DNA of 64,000 bases, from assembly GCF_034190915.1 (NCBI RefSeq), contig NW_026947486.1, positions 98,798,123 to 98,862,122 on the forward strand, given 5' to 3'. The position numbers were made by a program, and so were the translations under genes. The notes under the pieces were generated by a model. That model had not been told where the DNA came from. It searched no databases and worked only from the letters and a program-made list of their open reading frames with translations. This document shows, piece by piece, positions 43,651 through 56,110 of the stretch (its first letter is position 1; the number at the start of each line of letters is the position of its first letter). This stretch comes from Cavia porcellus. Lineage: Eukaryota; Chordata; Mammalia; Rodentia; Caviidae.

Positions 43651-44439
43651 TTTGGATATGATGTAGTTCTAGTCCATGGTCTTATTTATGATAGATAAAT
43701 GATCTATGATTAATCAAAACATCAAGTCCAAGGTTTTATTTTTCTTAATCACATTATCATATAAAATTTTTACAGTGTTGGATATATTTTATGATGAAAC
43801 AAAATTGTGTGTGTTTATCTGTGATGGGATTTTGTTTTTTCCATAACAGCTGTGGTGAGAATGTATTGAAATTGTGTTAGACTTTTTTGTGCTAAATTCT
43901 TATGTTGCAATCTTAGTCAATTGTGGGTTAACGTCAGCATAAATATTTTAGGGGAAAATACTATGTCTTAAGGCAAACAGCAGTTAACATAAAAAGATAT
44001 ATGTGATTAAAAAGATTTATATCCATATAATTGGAGGGAAAAGGATTAATATATGTTTCCAGATATCCACTGTAAGTGCATGAAGTTTATATTCCTTTCA
44101 AATGAACGTTTTGACAAGAATGCATCCATTTATTTAAGTAAGCATTTGGCAGCATTGTGCTAGAGGAACTTGCTTGTGTATTTTACTGGCACAACCTGAT
44201 CCAAAAGGCACTAGAAGTTGGAATAAAAGCAAACAAAGGGAGGTTTAGATACCCAAAGCTATAATTGAATTTAGAAACCAGAAATATAGAGACCATGAGA
44301 CAGAAAAATACTCAAGAAGAATGAGAGATTGTAAAGTATTTTGAAATTCAGCATGCAGAAAGACAATTTTTGATGTATCTGTGGAATTTGTCAAAGTCAT
44401 CTGCATCTTCTGAGATGTACACATATGAACATTTACCTT
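43651..44439. other. no gene seen
   Basis: AT-rich sequence, perhaps old L1 3'UTR. No recognisable feature. Confidence 0.4.
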
Positions 44440-44645
44440 CATGGACAACTACAGTGTATTGTTTAAGCATATTGATCAATTTTTCAGGTCTATGTCTTGT
44501 AATCTGAACAAAAATTTCAAGATAACAGTATGCAATGTATTAACCATTCTGAATCTTTTCACTTGTTTTGAAATGTTGTACCACTGCTTTTATTGTTGTT
44601 TCAAAAATTTTTTCTATTTCTCCTTAAATAAATTTTTTAAAAAGA
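44440..44645 (+). mobile_element. L1-type 3' tail, copy 3
   Basis: Diverged relative of 17934-18210 and 42515-42770 (GTTTAAGCATATT, AACAAAAATTTCAAGATAACAGTATGCAATG split by substitutions, CTTAAATAAATTTTTTAAAA at the end). A 110-codon frame over it is a by-product. Confidence 0.55.
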
Positions 44646-45049
44646 ATGCATTTGATAAGTTTAAGCACAAAATGTTCAGTGATATACAAATGATCCTAGG
44701 TCAGATAAAAGGGTTCTTGATAACTGTTAAATGTAAGAACAAAGAGGAGGGAAAGAGACGCCTTTTCCTCTAGACAGAGTAACAGGCGACAGAGACTATG
44801 ATTCAACCCCATGTTGTGACCGAGCTTTAGAAGTAGAACAACCATCTTCCTTTTAGAATCCACTGAGTAAATGTGACTAGGAGTGAAATGAGGATCAATA
44901 AATGAGGAAGAATAATACTAAAGAAATTAAAAATAGAGCTGTAATTTCCTTTTTAAATGTTTTCAGTTTCCAAACCAGATGGATTATATGCAGGGGAATT
45001 TCACACACAGTCAAAAAAATTTGGGAAATCTTTGAGAGATTTTGGTGCT

Positions 45050-45145
45050 ACACAACTCTAGTTCAAGCACTCAGGAAGCTGAGGCAGGAGAATCGCCATG
45101 AGTTTGAGGCTTTGTCTAAAAAAAACAAAACAACACAAAAAGGAA
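45050..45145 (+). mobile_element. B1/Alu-type SINE fragment
   Basis: AGCACTCAGGAAGCTGAGGC, AGGAGAATCGCCATGAGTTTG, then an A-rich tail. Confidence 0.75.
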
Positions 45146-45769
45146 AATAAGTTCAGAAATAAAATAGAAATTCTCAATATAGAAATAAAAAATTAATAAA
45201 AGTAATAAGCAAATGTAATATTCATTAAAGAAAAATACTTCAACTAAAAGTGTATTGGTAGTGTAAACGGTAGCATAGATTGAAGAGAAGAAATTATGAA
45301 CTTGAAAAAAACATAATAAAAATACCCAATCTTGAAGCAAAAGAGGGAATATAGATTTAAGAATAGCAAAGATTCTCAGTAACTTTTTTGTTTATAACAA
45401 ATGGTATAACATCCTTCTTTTCAGAAACCAAAAGAGTAGCAGGAAATGGCCCAGGTTGAAAGAGACGCTAAAAATCAAAGATTGATTGTCGTATCAATAT
45501 GCAGAAAGTCTGAAAAAAAAAAAAAAACCGGACAGCTTCACGATAAAACCATCACTAGGTAAGAATAAAAATGTCTCAGTCTGATAAAATTCATGTACAA
45601 TGAAACCACAGATAGAAATAACAAAATTATTTTTCACAAAAATGGAACAATTGACCCTCCAATTTCAGCAATAAGAAAAAAGTGGCTAATATCATGATTG
45701 CTATTCAAAATGTTGGTAGAATTCTAGTTCGCACACTTACACAATGAAATTATATTAATTGTATTTCTT
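45146..45769 (+). pseudogene. old LINE-1 remnant
   Basis: A-rich sequence with traces of ORF2 (GATTGTCGTATCAATATGCAG near 45486), including a run of 14 A at 45513-45526. Heavily decayed. Confidence 0.4.
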
Positions 45770-46128
45770 ATGGTTTGTGTCTAGCTGGTCACCCAAGTGT
45801 CATGCAGTCATGGAGGCAACTGAATCCAGTGTCTGTGACTGCTTTATTTTCTAGCACTGGGATTGGCGGTGTGGATGGTGCACCAGCCCGGGCGCAGAGC
45901 CAGCATACAGTATAAGGGAGGAAAGCAGCCCTGTTTCTCCCTCTTTTGCCTTTTTGCTCTTGTGGCTTGCAGCTGGCATGAACTGCTGCCCCACAGCACG
46001 CCACCCTGCCTTGGGGCCAGCTGAGATTGGGCTGGAACTTCCAAAAGCTGTAAGAAATAAACCTTTCCTTTCTTCATGTTGAGCGTCAAGTATTTTGTTT
46101 GAAAAACAATACAGTAACTGAGACAGAA
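45770..46128 (+). mobile_element. LTR, MaLR-like, plus strand
   Basis: GC-rich U3/R-like part with GGCTTGCAGCTGGCATGAAC, then GTAAGAAATAAACCTTTCC (AATAAA near 46056) and the tail AGTATTTTGTTTGAAAAAC...ACTGAGACAG typical for this LTR group. Two minus frames of 71-81 codons over it are by-products. Confidence 0.55.
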
Positions 46129-46261
46129 TCTATATTCAAAAATGAATAAAATTGTCTTTATTATTAAACTGTATGATCATTTATATCTGAAGAACACATG
46201 TAAATACATAGAAAGATCTAAGAAATGCAGGAAAAACTGTATTTTGTTTCATTTAGTTTTT

Positions 46262-46395
46262 AACACATGGTTTCTCTATGCTGTTCAGGCTGGCTTTGCA
46301 GTTACTATGTAGCCCAGGCAGGGCTCAGTCTCCCAGTGATCCTCCCACCTCTCCAGCGGTGGGATTACAGGCATGAGCCATCACACTCACCTACA
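46262..46395 (-). mobile_element. B1/Alu-type SINE
   Basis: Reversed landmarks GTAGCCCAGGCAGGG, GATCCTCCCACCTC, TGGGATTACAGGCATGAGCC. Confidence 0.85.
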
Positions 46396-46516
46396 ATTTT
46401 TCTAATAAAACAAAGTCAGAAAGTTTAGATGATAAAATTAATACACATGAAAAATGTGTATTAATGCAATTGTATTTAGCAATCTGAAAATGAAATTAGA
46501 AAATTATCTCAAAATA

Positions 46517-46618
46517 GTGGCTGGGGATTTAGCTCAGCGGCTTTAGTGCCTGCCTTGCAAGCAGGTGGTTGTGAGTTTGATCCCTGGTACCGACAAAAAG
46601 GAAAAAGGAAAAAAAAAA
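46517..46618 (+). mobile_element. tRNA-derived ID-type SINE with target duplication
   Basis: GGCTGGGGATTTAGCTCAGC (A box), TGCCTTGCAAGCAGG, GTGAGTTTGATCC (B box), GGTACCGACAAAAAGG, A-rich tail. Flanked by AGAAAATTATCTCAAAATA and AGAAAATTACCTCAAAATA (one mismatch). Confidence 0.92.
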
Positions 46619-46639
46619 AGAAAATTACCTCAAAATATA

Positions 46640-47570
46640 AAAATGCTTCCAAAATTATTTATGGAAAATGCAAAACTTATAATCTGAAAATGTGAAATAT
46701 TGAAAGCAATTTAATCCCAAAATAACTCAAAAGTACCTCATATTCGAATGATTTGAAGGCTTAATTTTGGTAAAATGGCAACATTCCTCACATTTTTCTG
46801 CAGGATTAATATCATTTGTCTTCAAATTTCTTACATTATTTGATAGTAATTTTCATTTGGAAACTTATGAGGATGGCAAAAGCTAAAAACAATTCAAGAA
46901 AGACGAGTTGAAAGACTCCACTGGTAATGGTTTTAAACGTTGCTTCAGTGGTTAAGAAACTGTAATCCTAACAAAATGAAACTGATTGAACTTAACTAAA
47001 ACTCTGGAGATAAATAATTTTAATATTAAGTTCAATTACAAAAAATTTGTATTTGTAGAAAAATACACATAACAAATTTTTCATTTTCAGTGTTAAGTTC
47101 ACAATTTCTTGCTACTAAAAACATTCCTGCTATGCAGCCACCATAAGCTTCAATCTTTAGAATTCCTTTTGTCTTCCCTCACTGAAGCTCCATAACTGCT
47201 AAATAGTAACCACCATCTATATCTTCCCCAGCATCTAGATGCACCGTTTCCCTTTCCTGTGTTTTTAACTTTGACCACTCTAGTTCTCTCATATAATTGG
47301 AGACAAACAATTTTTTGTGTTTTGTGAGTAATTCGCTGCAGTTAGCATAACAACCTCAACTTTTATCTCTGTTGTACCCTGTACTAGAACGACCTGTATT
47401 TGTAAGGAAGAATAACACTTCACTGTGTACAACTGAATAATATTCCATTAATGTTTATTAATGAATGATATTCTGGTTGAAGAGAAAGCAGAATTCCAGT
47501 CACCATCTTGGGATGAAACCTTGAAATCTCACCAGACAATGAACTTGTGGGTGTCTGTTCTTAAAATTTT
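46640..47570. other. old repeat-like sequence, no gene
   Basis: Traces of old L1 (TTTATGGAAAATGCAAAACTTATAA near 46660, split by substitutions). Nothing coding. Confidence 0.4.
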
Positions 47571-47575
47571 AATCC

Positions 47576-47770
47576 TTGGCGGGAAATTTTGCTCAGCTGT
47601 GTAAGTGCTCATTTGGCAAGCAAGAGCTCGTGAGTTCAATTCCCCTTATGAAAAAAAAAATGACTTTCTGCTGGATGCTTAGCTCAACAGCATAAGTGCC
47701 TGCCTGGAAAGTGTGAGGTTTTGAGTTCAATCCCTGGTACAAAAAAAAAAAAAAAACAAAAAAAAAAACA
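47576..47770 (+). mobile_element. two ID-type SINE copies in tandem
   Basis: First copy 47576-47660 (TTTTGCTCAGCTGTG, GGCAAGCAAGAGCTC, GAGTTCAATTCC, A tail). Second copy 47664-47770 (GGATGCTTAGCTCAACAG, GCCTGCCTGG, GAGTTCAATCC, GGTAC, A tail). The second appears inserted next to the tail of the first. Confidence 0.75.
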
Positions 47771-48804
47771 CTATATAAAATTTTCCTTCTCTACAGTGAT
47801 GAAAAAACTTTTCTTTATTATAAATTGGTGAGTGTGTGGTACTCTGTTACAGCAGAAAAAATAGACAAAGACAAATGAACACTGATTTTTCTTCCTCTTC
47901 CTAAATAATTTAAACATCAATTGCATGAAATCAAGTGCCTATGATGTAGTAATATAAAGGTATATAATTCATAACACTCAGGACATAGACGGGAGCATAG
48001 CTGTGTTAGAGTTAAGTTAATTATACAAGACGATAAACCTGAAATCTCAGAAACATGAGAGAACCGAGAATGTTAAAAATAAACTTTAAATAAAACACTT
48101 GTTATAAATATACACATGGTCTCTTTTGTTTCTTAAATGGAAATGCATTTATTTAAGGGAAATTTATAACAGTATATTGTAGGTTTTTTAACACATACGG
48201 GCTAAACACACAGTTATATCAGCAGAATAAAGGGAGGAAGAAATAGTTATAAAGTAGAAAGACCATATACGTATCTTAGAAAACAAGCTGTTACGCTTAG
48301 GAAAACAGTACAGGACAAATGAAGAACGGACAAAAACACAAAATATTTTTAAAAATTGGAAAAAGGAGACATAAATCTCACAATATGAATAATAACATTA
48401 ATTATGAGTTAAAATGCAATCAGAAAGCAAGGATTATTAGGCTAAAGAAAAATAATGCGACTCAACTCTATGCCATCTGACCAATTCAAGGATTCAATAC
48501 TGCATGAAGAGAATTAAAAATGTGTGTATAAACAATTAAATACTATCCAGGTTTTTTAAAAATAGTAAATTCTGTCATTAACAATGAGTCCAGAGAACAT
48601 TATATTGCATAAAATAAACCAGGTTCATGAGACAATCTTTCAAGATACAAATATGATAAAAAATGATAGGATAAAATATCATGCCAACAGCAATCACAAG
48701 AGATATGGGGGCTATACTAATATCATAAAATATTTTTAACACATGAAACTTCAGTAGGATAAAGGAGTTTAAGCTAAAAAATCAAAGGAATCTTCAGAAG
48801 TTAC
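47771..48804. other. no gene seen
   Basis: AT-rich, probably old L1 and unique sequence. No ORF of note. Confidence 0.45.
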
Positions 48805-50510
48805 TCTTCCTGTGGAGCAGGTATACTCCTCCCAGGCAGTACCTGTTAAAATGTACAAAATACCTGATGCTTGTGGGGAGAATTTACCTCTCAGTATACC
48901 TACTTGTTATTCCCAGGATGATACAGGTTTAAAGAAATGTTCTGACAATTCATGTGCCTTTGGCATTTGTAAAGAGGATGTTATATCTGAGAGTAAAGAA
49001 CAAAAGCAGGAATAACTGAAGGGACAGAAGTGCCAGTATCTTCCCAACGAACCAGAAAGTGTGCCTCTGTGTTAGACGATGCAAAATGATGTTTCAGTGA
49101 ACTACAGTCAAGCAGATTGTGGAGACATCTCTCATTCACTTGTGCATCAACCAGTGGATTATTTTGCATTTTCCACTCCCTCGTTTACTGAAAGAAGTGA
49201 GGTTTTAACAAGAGATCTAGGCAAAATAATAGCCAGGCCTCTGCATTCATCAAGCGTTAGAGCTGAAGACCTGGAAGGCACTCTGAAATTTACACATTAT
49301 GGAGAAAAATTGCAACCGCAGCCTCCAATTCAGAATAAAGCAGAGTTGTTTGTGAGCCACAAGTCACAACCCTCGCCATCTCCTTTATCTGCTGATTGGT
49401 TAGGTCTCCTACAAGTGCCAAAGAGGCCAAATGCTCCTACAACCTTCCCATTCTCCATTTCTGTCTCCATCATCACTTTTGAGAACTCCCGCTGCATCAC
49501 ATCCTCAATGCTTCCAGACTACTCCTGAGGCAGGGGTTCCAATCACTACACCTAAGGTAGACTTGTATTCCCCTGCACCTGCACTTTTTCAGTATTGTGA
49601 AACGGTTTCTCGTGATCTATTTCCACCAGATGAAGGAAAGTCACTATCTCCACCCAAGTCTCCTCCAGTAATCTAATATGCAATTGAAATGAAAGACACA
49701 ATTACATATCATGTTGGAAATGCTTCACATATACAGTCAGGAGCTTCTTTAGTTTGCCCATCAAAAAGTTCTTCATTTGCACAATCAACAAGGCATCGTG
49801 TTACAAAATTATCTAAACCTTCAGATCTGCAGACACCAAAATCTTCCACTTTAGCGCCATCAAGATATCCAATTTCAGCATCAAAACCATCAGCTGCATG
49901 TTTATCAGGACATTGAACTCTAAAGGCATCACAGAGTTCAGCTCCACTGTCATCCTCAGGTCAGCAAGCACCAAGATCTTTAACTCAATCAGGAAAATAC
50001 GTAAGTGCCCAGTCAGCAGGGCATCCACTTGCCCAATGAAGAAGTGCAGGTGCACAGTTTTCAAGATCGTCAATTCCTCCATCAGAAAGATCTTCAAGTG
50101 CACAAGCAGCAAGGCACTTGGTTTCACCACAACAATGATCATCAAGTCTGAAATTCACGGGATCTTTTACATTTCCGTCACTGTTTTCTTCTGCACTGCC
50201 ACCATAATCTTGTGTTTTGCACCCACAAGCTCTGCCATTGGCCAAACCTTCACAAGCTCCACTTAGTTATGGTGTAAAGCTATCATCATCAACTCACCAA
50301 TATTCAGTAAAGCAAGGAGAACCCTGGAGGAAGCAACAAGGAACGGCATTCTGCCACCCAAAGCTGATGATCGCTGTGTACACAGAGACATGATAGTCAT
50401 TGCTAAAAGTTAAGCAAGTTCCATCGTGATCTACCATAAATTGATTGGATGCAATTCTGGTAAATCAGACACTAAGGTTGTTTGGCTGGCAGGAAATAAG
50501 CAGAAAAAAA
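48805..50510 (+). pseudogene. decayed coding sequence, Ser/Pro/Gln-rich protein, unidentified
   Basis: Plus-strand frames 48812-49015, 49079-49528, 49431-49676 and 49689-49916 form a chain with consistent composition: rich in Ser, Pro and Gln, low in hydrophobic residues. Passages include KMYKIPDACGENLPLSIP, QPVDYFAFSTPSF, SPPKSPPVI and AIEMKDTITYHVGNASH. From 49920 to 50270 short Ser/Ala/Gln-rich units recur (SAQSAGHPLAQ, SSAQAARHLV). It ends before an A-run near 50500. Stops and frameshifts occur between all pieces and no introns are evident, so a processed pseudogene is the best reading. The composition suggests a disordered, perhaps testis- or sperm-type protein, which is a guess. I cannot name the parent gene. 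Confidence 0.55.
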
Positions 50511-51789
50511 AATAATAAATCCAAATGAAGTTAAAATAGCATTCAATTATTTATTCCTTGATAATTCATTACTTATGTTTTCCATCAATTTCTTAAGAAT
50601 AAGCTGTTATTTGCTTATTTTCCAGGGATTCTGCTGCTACATACTCCAACTTAAATATTTAACATTTCTGTTAAAGAATAGAAATAATTCAAATAACCCA
50701 CCATTTTAAGTGTTAGTGTCATAAATTCCTAAGTACATTTGAAAACATAACTAATACTTAAATTTCAGGAGTGACTAGTCATGCTATTTTGTTTCATGTA
50801 AGATGTAATGTACATTTTCAAAACTCCTCAATTACATGAATATACTAAGAAAGAATGTGAAACCCGTGGCTGCAACTATAAGGCAAGGGCGAGGAACAAT
50901 TTGTCTTTGTTGTTTTTCTTTCTTTTTTGCAAATGGGTGAATTTTATTTCCATTTTCTGTTTATGGACAGAATTATTTGTATTATGACATGGTCTAACGA
51001 CAATATTAATTTTAATTGAAAAACAAAATTTGTGCATACTTCTTCAAGTACACCATGATGAGTTGAATATGCACACATTCTGGAATGACCACGTTAGGCT
51101 AATTACCTTTTGCGTTATATCACAAAAATTTTTTTGTGGTGAATACCCATAAAATTTAGTCCTGTCACAGTTTACCAGAGTAAAATACATTGTCAAGTAT
51201 AGTGGTAGTATTGTGTGATAGAGCCCTTGAAATCATACATACTATTTTACTGAAGTTGTATATCCTTTGACAAGAGCTCATCATCCCACAGCTGCAACCC
51301 CATAAGCATCTTTGTATACAATTTTTCTGTGAATGTGAAATGTTAAATTCTACATGCAAATAAGATTATGCAGTAATTTTCTCTCAGTGCCTGATTTATT
51401 TTACTTGATATAAGATGATAAGTTTCATGAATGCTGTTAGAAATGACAAGGTTTTGCTTGTCAAACTAAACTAGGGGTGTCTCAGTTATCAAACTTTATT
51501 GTTTCCAAAATTGGAGTTGTAAACCAAACTGGAAGAAAACTGAATCAAATTCCATGGTTGGATTCAATGTTGACTTACGGAAAAATTTATTTCTGGTTCA
51601 AGCCAGTCTACAACTGTAACTGTAGAAAGTAGTTCACGAACTGAGGTGCCATTGTACATATACGTATCACCAGTCTTTATTAATGGAGTCAGTGACAGAT
51701 AGTTAGGCTTGTTCTATAATATGATTAATTTTGTAATACACATCTATATGTATTTATCCCTTCAACACACAAAATTTATTTCATAAATA

Positions 51790-51792
<3 letters not shown>
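50511..51792. other. no gene seen
   Basis: AT-rich intergenic sequence with no repeat I can name. Confidence 0.45.
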
Positions 51793-51834
<42 letters not shown>

Positions 51835-51841
51835 GTGGCTT
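51793..51841. repeat. (TA)n microsatellite
   Basis: About 24 uninterrupted AT dinucleotides directly before the LTR-like element at 51842. Confidence 0.97.
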
Positions 51842-52225
51842 GTATGTCCCCTCCAAAGCCTCATGCATGCATAAGTGGGACTTCTGAGAAATGGCTGAAC
51901 CTAAGGAATATTATACTAGGATTAGGTTCTGTGGTGCTAAATCAGTCCACTGATTGAAATTAACATAGCTGCGGGTGAGGATAATGAAAGCTACCCTGAG
52001 TGTGTGTGTCACCAATCAAAAGCCTTATAGCTTGGATGGAAGATCGAAGGAGAGAGGGCAGGCAGACCTGCTGCCGCTGCTGGCTGCCTTCTGCTTGCTA
52101 CACCATGGGCTGTTTCTCCTCTGTGATGCTGCTCTGCTCTGCTGCCTGCTTTGCAACCAGCCAACTAAGGCCTGAAACCTCTACAAGACCTCTATTTTGG
52201 GTATTTTACCCAAAATACCATTGTC
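51842..52225 (+). mobile_element. LTR-like element, MaLR type
   Basis: GTTGTGGCTTGTATGTCCCC, CCAAAGCCTCATGCATG, GGCTGAACCTAAGG, a GC-rich CTGCTGCCGCTGCTGGC part, and GCCTGAAACC near the end followed by TTTTGGGTATTTTACC. This order fits MaLR LTRs. Plus frames of 66-99 codons over it are by-products. Confidence 0.5.
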
Positions 52226-52554
52226 TAGGTACATGTTGTGGAGCTTCCCCAATATACACTTTTTTAAACTACTTTTATAATGTCATGGCTTATAATTAAA
52301 TCTTTAATCAATTTTGAGCTAAATTTTGAATATTGTGTGAGACAAGATTTATGGATTAATTTCACACTTCGGTAGATAGTTTGGTACATAGTTATCCAGT
52401 TATGCAAAAGCATTTATTGAGGAGACTCTCTTTGCCCCATTATGTGTGACAACTTAGTTGAAAATCAACTAAATGAGAATGCATAGATTTCTGGGTGAAT
52501 TTTCTATTCTGTTCCACAGTCTAAATCCATGCTATTTGATTATCATAGTGTTTA
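52226..52554. other. probable L1 minus-strand scrap, no gene
   Basis: TTGAGCTAAATTTTGAATATTGTGTG and AGACTCTCTTTGCCCCATTAT resemble reversed L1 ORF2. Too short to define. Confidence 0.4.
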
Positions 52555-52738
52555 TTTATTTGTGTATTTGTGGATTTATTTACGTGTTTTGAAGCAGAAC
52601 CTCACTATTCATTTCACGCTGGCCTTGAACTCACCACAGAGCAGAGGGTAGCACTGAGGGCAATCCTCTTGCCTTATGCCTCCAAGCGCTGGGATTATAG
52701 GCATATGCCGCCACACCTATCTTTAATTGTTGCTTTTT
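52555..52738 (-). mobile_element. B1/Alu-type SINE, degenerate
   Basis: Reversed landmarks CTGGCCTTGAACTCACCACAG, AATCCTCTTGCCTTATGCCTCC and TGGGATTATAGGCATATGCC (with substitutions). Confidence 0.7.
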
Positions 52739-53054
52739 CTTACATTTTGAAGGTAGGTATTATTGATGTGTCTACAATTACAACATTAACATGAAATATT
52801 ACTTTAAAAATCCATCCAACTTTTTATATAACAAAATGTATGATGGATACAAATACACATATAATGCCTGATAGATGTTTTCCTACAGAAAATAATACAA
52901 AACAAACCCCAAAAGAAGGTTGTAAAATATTGCCACATGAAAACTGAAGAACATTATTTTGGAAAATTTTAAAATGCACCACATAGTTTAAAGGTTACTA
53001 ATTCAAAGAGAAAATTATAGAAAATATGTATAAATACAAAATAATATATAAAGT

Positions 53055-53145
53055 CCTGGGTTGAAATTTTAGCTCAATGATTTGCCTACCATGGGTAAGG
53101 CCCTGAGTTCAGTATCTAAAATTACACACATGCATGCACATAAAA
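53055..53145 (+). mobile_element. ID-type SINE, degenerate
   Basis: GGTTGAAATTTTAGCTCAATG, CATGGGTAAGGCCCTGAGTTC, then a CA-rich tail. Confidence 0.55.
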
Positions 53146-55125
53146 ACTCAATTCTTACAGCAAAGTTGTAATAAAATTCCAATGGATAAACGCATTAATT
53201 ATTTGGGCAAAATCATCAACAATATATAAAAAGCCTCAATCTCACTATTTAAAGATATAATATGAATATAAATAAATTAGGGTCTAGTCAAATCAAATGC
53301 ATTGAAATTTTAAATTGTGTCAGGAAGTGTGTGAAGTCATCAGTTTGACAACTATCTATGCCAGAAAGAAAGGAGTAGATAGTGGATATTTGTCCACAGA
53401 TTTGAGAGTGTAGTTAACTTCCCAGCATGTAAATTCCCTTTCTATGATTGAGGAGATTGGTATTTTTACAAGCTTCTGTGGCATGTTGGGTTCCATCTCT
53501 TTCTACAGGATCCAAAAAACTGTATATGACTGATTTCCTGAACTGTGGGAAGGTAAGATACAGGAACATATCTAAATGTATCCGATTTGATGTTCTTACT
53601 TGAGCATTTGAATCAGAAGAGGTGACAACTTGTATGGGCTCTGTGATGTGCCACCACCTCCTGTCATGGAGGAAGTACCCGTTTCTTCCTGCAGCAGAGA
53701 GTGGTGCTGCAAGGCAACTCACAGCTGCCAGGCCTCTCCTAGGTTAGCTTGGCTGATGCCTGGGGCTCTGCCCAAGGTCTCTCCCACTTATCAGAGCAGA
53801 CCCTCATTCAGTTAGTAGTCAGTGTGCCAGTGTAAGCCCAGATCCATTGCTGTACTCCAGATGGCTCTGGGCATCTCAGCTTCACAGTTACCAATAAGTT
53901 CAGCTGAGACCTCTAACTGAAATGACTAGCAGCCCTCTTTTCTCACAGCGCCACTCTTCTGTCCCTTCTCTTCTGCGATCTTTGTTCCTACGTACGCTCC
54001 TGTGGTAATATGCTATCCCCATCACTCTCTAAGGAGATCAAGCCAAAAGGGCCGTACAGTCTTAATTTTGAACTTTCCAACTTGTCAATCTCTTTACTTC
54101 CTGAGTGGACAATGTTGGGAAATGTATTACACTGATAGATCCTAACACAAATTTTTCATCAATTTCTTGCCTGTTAATGTTTTTCTCAGTGTCACTTCTA
54201 CAGGAAAGTGACATGCAACAGCATGCCATATTTAGTTGTAAATAAGAACATTCTGTAAAATTCAGTGACTGTAGTGGCAGTGACTTAGCCAGGCTATTTC
54301 TGTAGCATTACTTTGGCTATGGGACCACCCACTCACCATTTCTAAGATCTTGTTTCTTTCCTCATAGTAGTTCTCTAAGCTTTGCACCAATTCTTCGAGC
54401 TCTTCCATATCTTTCTATTGTTCTTTTCTGTCTGTATATAACAGCTTTAGATTTATATTTTAGAATAAAACCTTGATGTGTTTAATGACCAAGGATCATT
54501 CCCACATTGGATCATTAATTTAAAAAAAATTCAAAAATCTATAATATATTGTGATTTCTATGAATGTTTTGCCTACAGTACAATGTATCGTGAATATATG
54601 TGCATGCATAGCCACTTAAAGTATTTCTAATTTTATTTACCAAACTATTAACAATATTTATCATTGATCCAAGTTAACTGTCAGGTATAAAAAAGGTTAT
54701 TAAATGTTGTCATAATCCTCAGTAATTGAATTGTCTACAAAAGTTATTAATTTATGCTATTTTCCTCCAGAAAATACCTTAAACCAAGCCACATAAAATG
54801 ACTGAAATATTGGAAGAACAAAGGAGCCAAAATCCCAGCTTTCATAGAGATCCTATTCTTGTGATATGGGAATTGAAAATGAACAAATACAGCAAAAGTA
54901 CGTTGTCCATGAGGTGAAAATAAATGCCCCACAGAGCACAAATTTGGTGTAAGAACAAAAGTTCTGGCTTAGGCAGGTTTAATGTAAGTGTGCTTTATGG
55001 GGAAACCTCAGGGAAAAGTGATTATTTGAGTAAAGAACTGGAAATAAGAGTGTAAATTTTTAGAGATTTTTGCAATGAAGTAATCTGCAAATGTTGTGAG
55101 ACGCAAGCTTTAAATGTTCAAGTAT
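53146..55125. other. no recognised gene
   Basis: 53400-54060 is GC-richer with a 102-codon minus frame and a 61-codon plus frame, neither recognised. The remainder is AT-rich. Confidence 0.4.
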
Positions 55126-55915
55126 TTGATTCTTTCATTTTATTTTATTGGTACATATTAGATTTGCATTCATGATGGGGAGTCTGTATCTGTACATGGT
55201 ATTTTAATTCTTCTTTTCTTAACCACTCCTCCAATCTCACTTCAACCCTTCTTCCCTCCTATTTGCAAAAGCTTTTTTTCTACTTTTTCTTCTGTTCCTT
55301 TTCAAAAAAAATGAAACATGCATTTCATTTTATATGTATTTATGTATACATATATTTTTCTTTCATCATTTCACACTAGTGAGACAATAAAATGTTCACG
55401 TGTGCATGTTTGATTTATTTCATTTATGAGTGTGGTCTCAGGTTGCATCCATTTACCTATTAAAGTCTCAAGTCTCTCATCTTTAAGGATCAGTAGTACT
55501 CCATTATATAAACCAATGTCTTTTTTATGTGAACAAGTCCCTGATGTAATTTGTGGAATGTCCTGCTTTTTCAGTGTTTCTCACCAATCTGATGTCATTC
55601 TTCTTTGCATCTCTAACATGTGTTGGATTGATTTTTGTGGTCTCTTGCTACTTTAAACAAATCTCTCTTTTCATGATCACTAAGCATAATTCTGTCTTCT
55701 GTGTCTGATATTCTGTTCTCACATTGGCTTATTCTGCTGCATATACTTTTAGTGGAATTTTTAGTTTGGCTATGTGTTTGAATCTGTTTCATGTATTCTA
55801 ATTCTCTCCTATGTTGGGCATTTATGGTTTCCATCGTTTTCCTATCCTCCTGTTTTTCTTCATCTTTATATGTCCTTGATCACTAAGCATGTTTTTCATT
55901 ATGATCAGCTGCCAG
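55126..55915 (-). pseudogene. LINE-1 minus strand: ORF2 end fused to ORF1 part
   Basis: Reversed ORF2 C-terminal sequence (GAGTGTGGTCTCAGGTTGCATCC near 55429, ATTATATAAACC near 55503) passes at about 55560-55590 into reversed ORF1 coiled-coil sequence (minus frame 55834-55613 with SRISQCENRISDTEDRIMLSDHEKRD). The elements between are missing, so this is either a deletion or two abutting L1s. Confidence 0.65.
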
Positions 55916-55925
55916 TAAATACAGA

Positions 55926-56110
55926 TACAGAAGAAGAAGGTGAAGGTGAAGGTGAATGTGAAGTTGAACAGGAGGAAGAAGAAGAAGAAGAAGAAGAAGA
56001 AGAAGAAGAAGAAGAAGAAGAAGAAGAAGAAGAAGAAGAAGAAGAAGAAGAAGAGGAGGAGGAGGAGGAGGAGGAGGAGGAGGAGGAGGAGGAGGAGGAG
56101 GAGAGGAAGA
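55926..56110. repeat. (GAA)n/(GGA)n microsatellite within L1
   Basis: GGTGAA repeats pass into about 25 GAA units (55976-56053) and then about 16 GGA units (56054-56105). Polyglutamate/polylysine frames over it are artefacts. Confidence 0.95.

Noticed and set aside
46498..46637. CRISPR-like repeat-spacer-repeat pattern
   Set aside because: Only a pair of repeats, explained as the SINE's target duplication.
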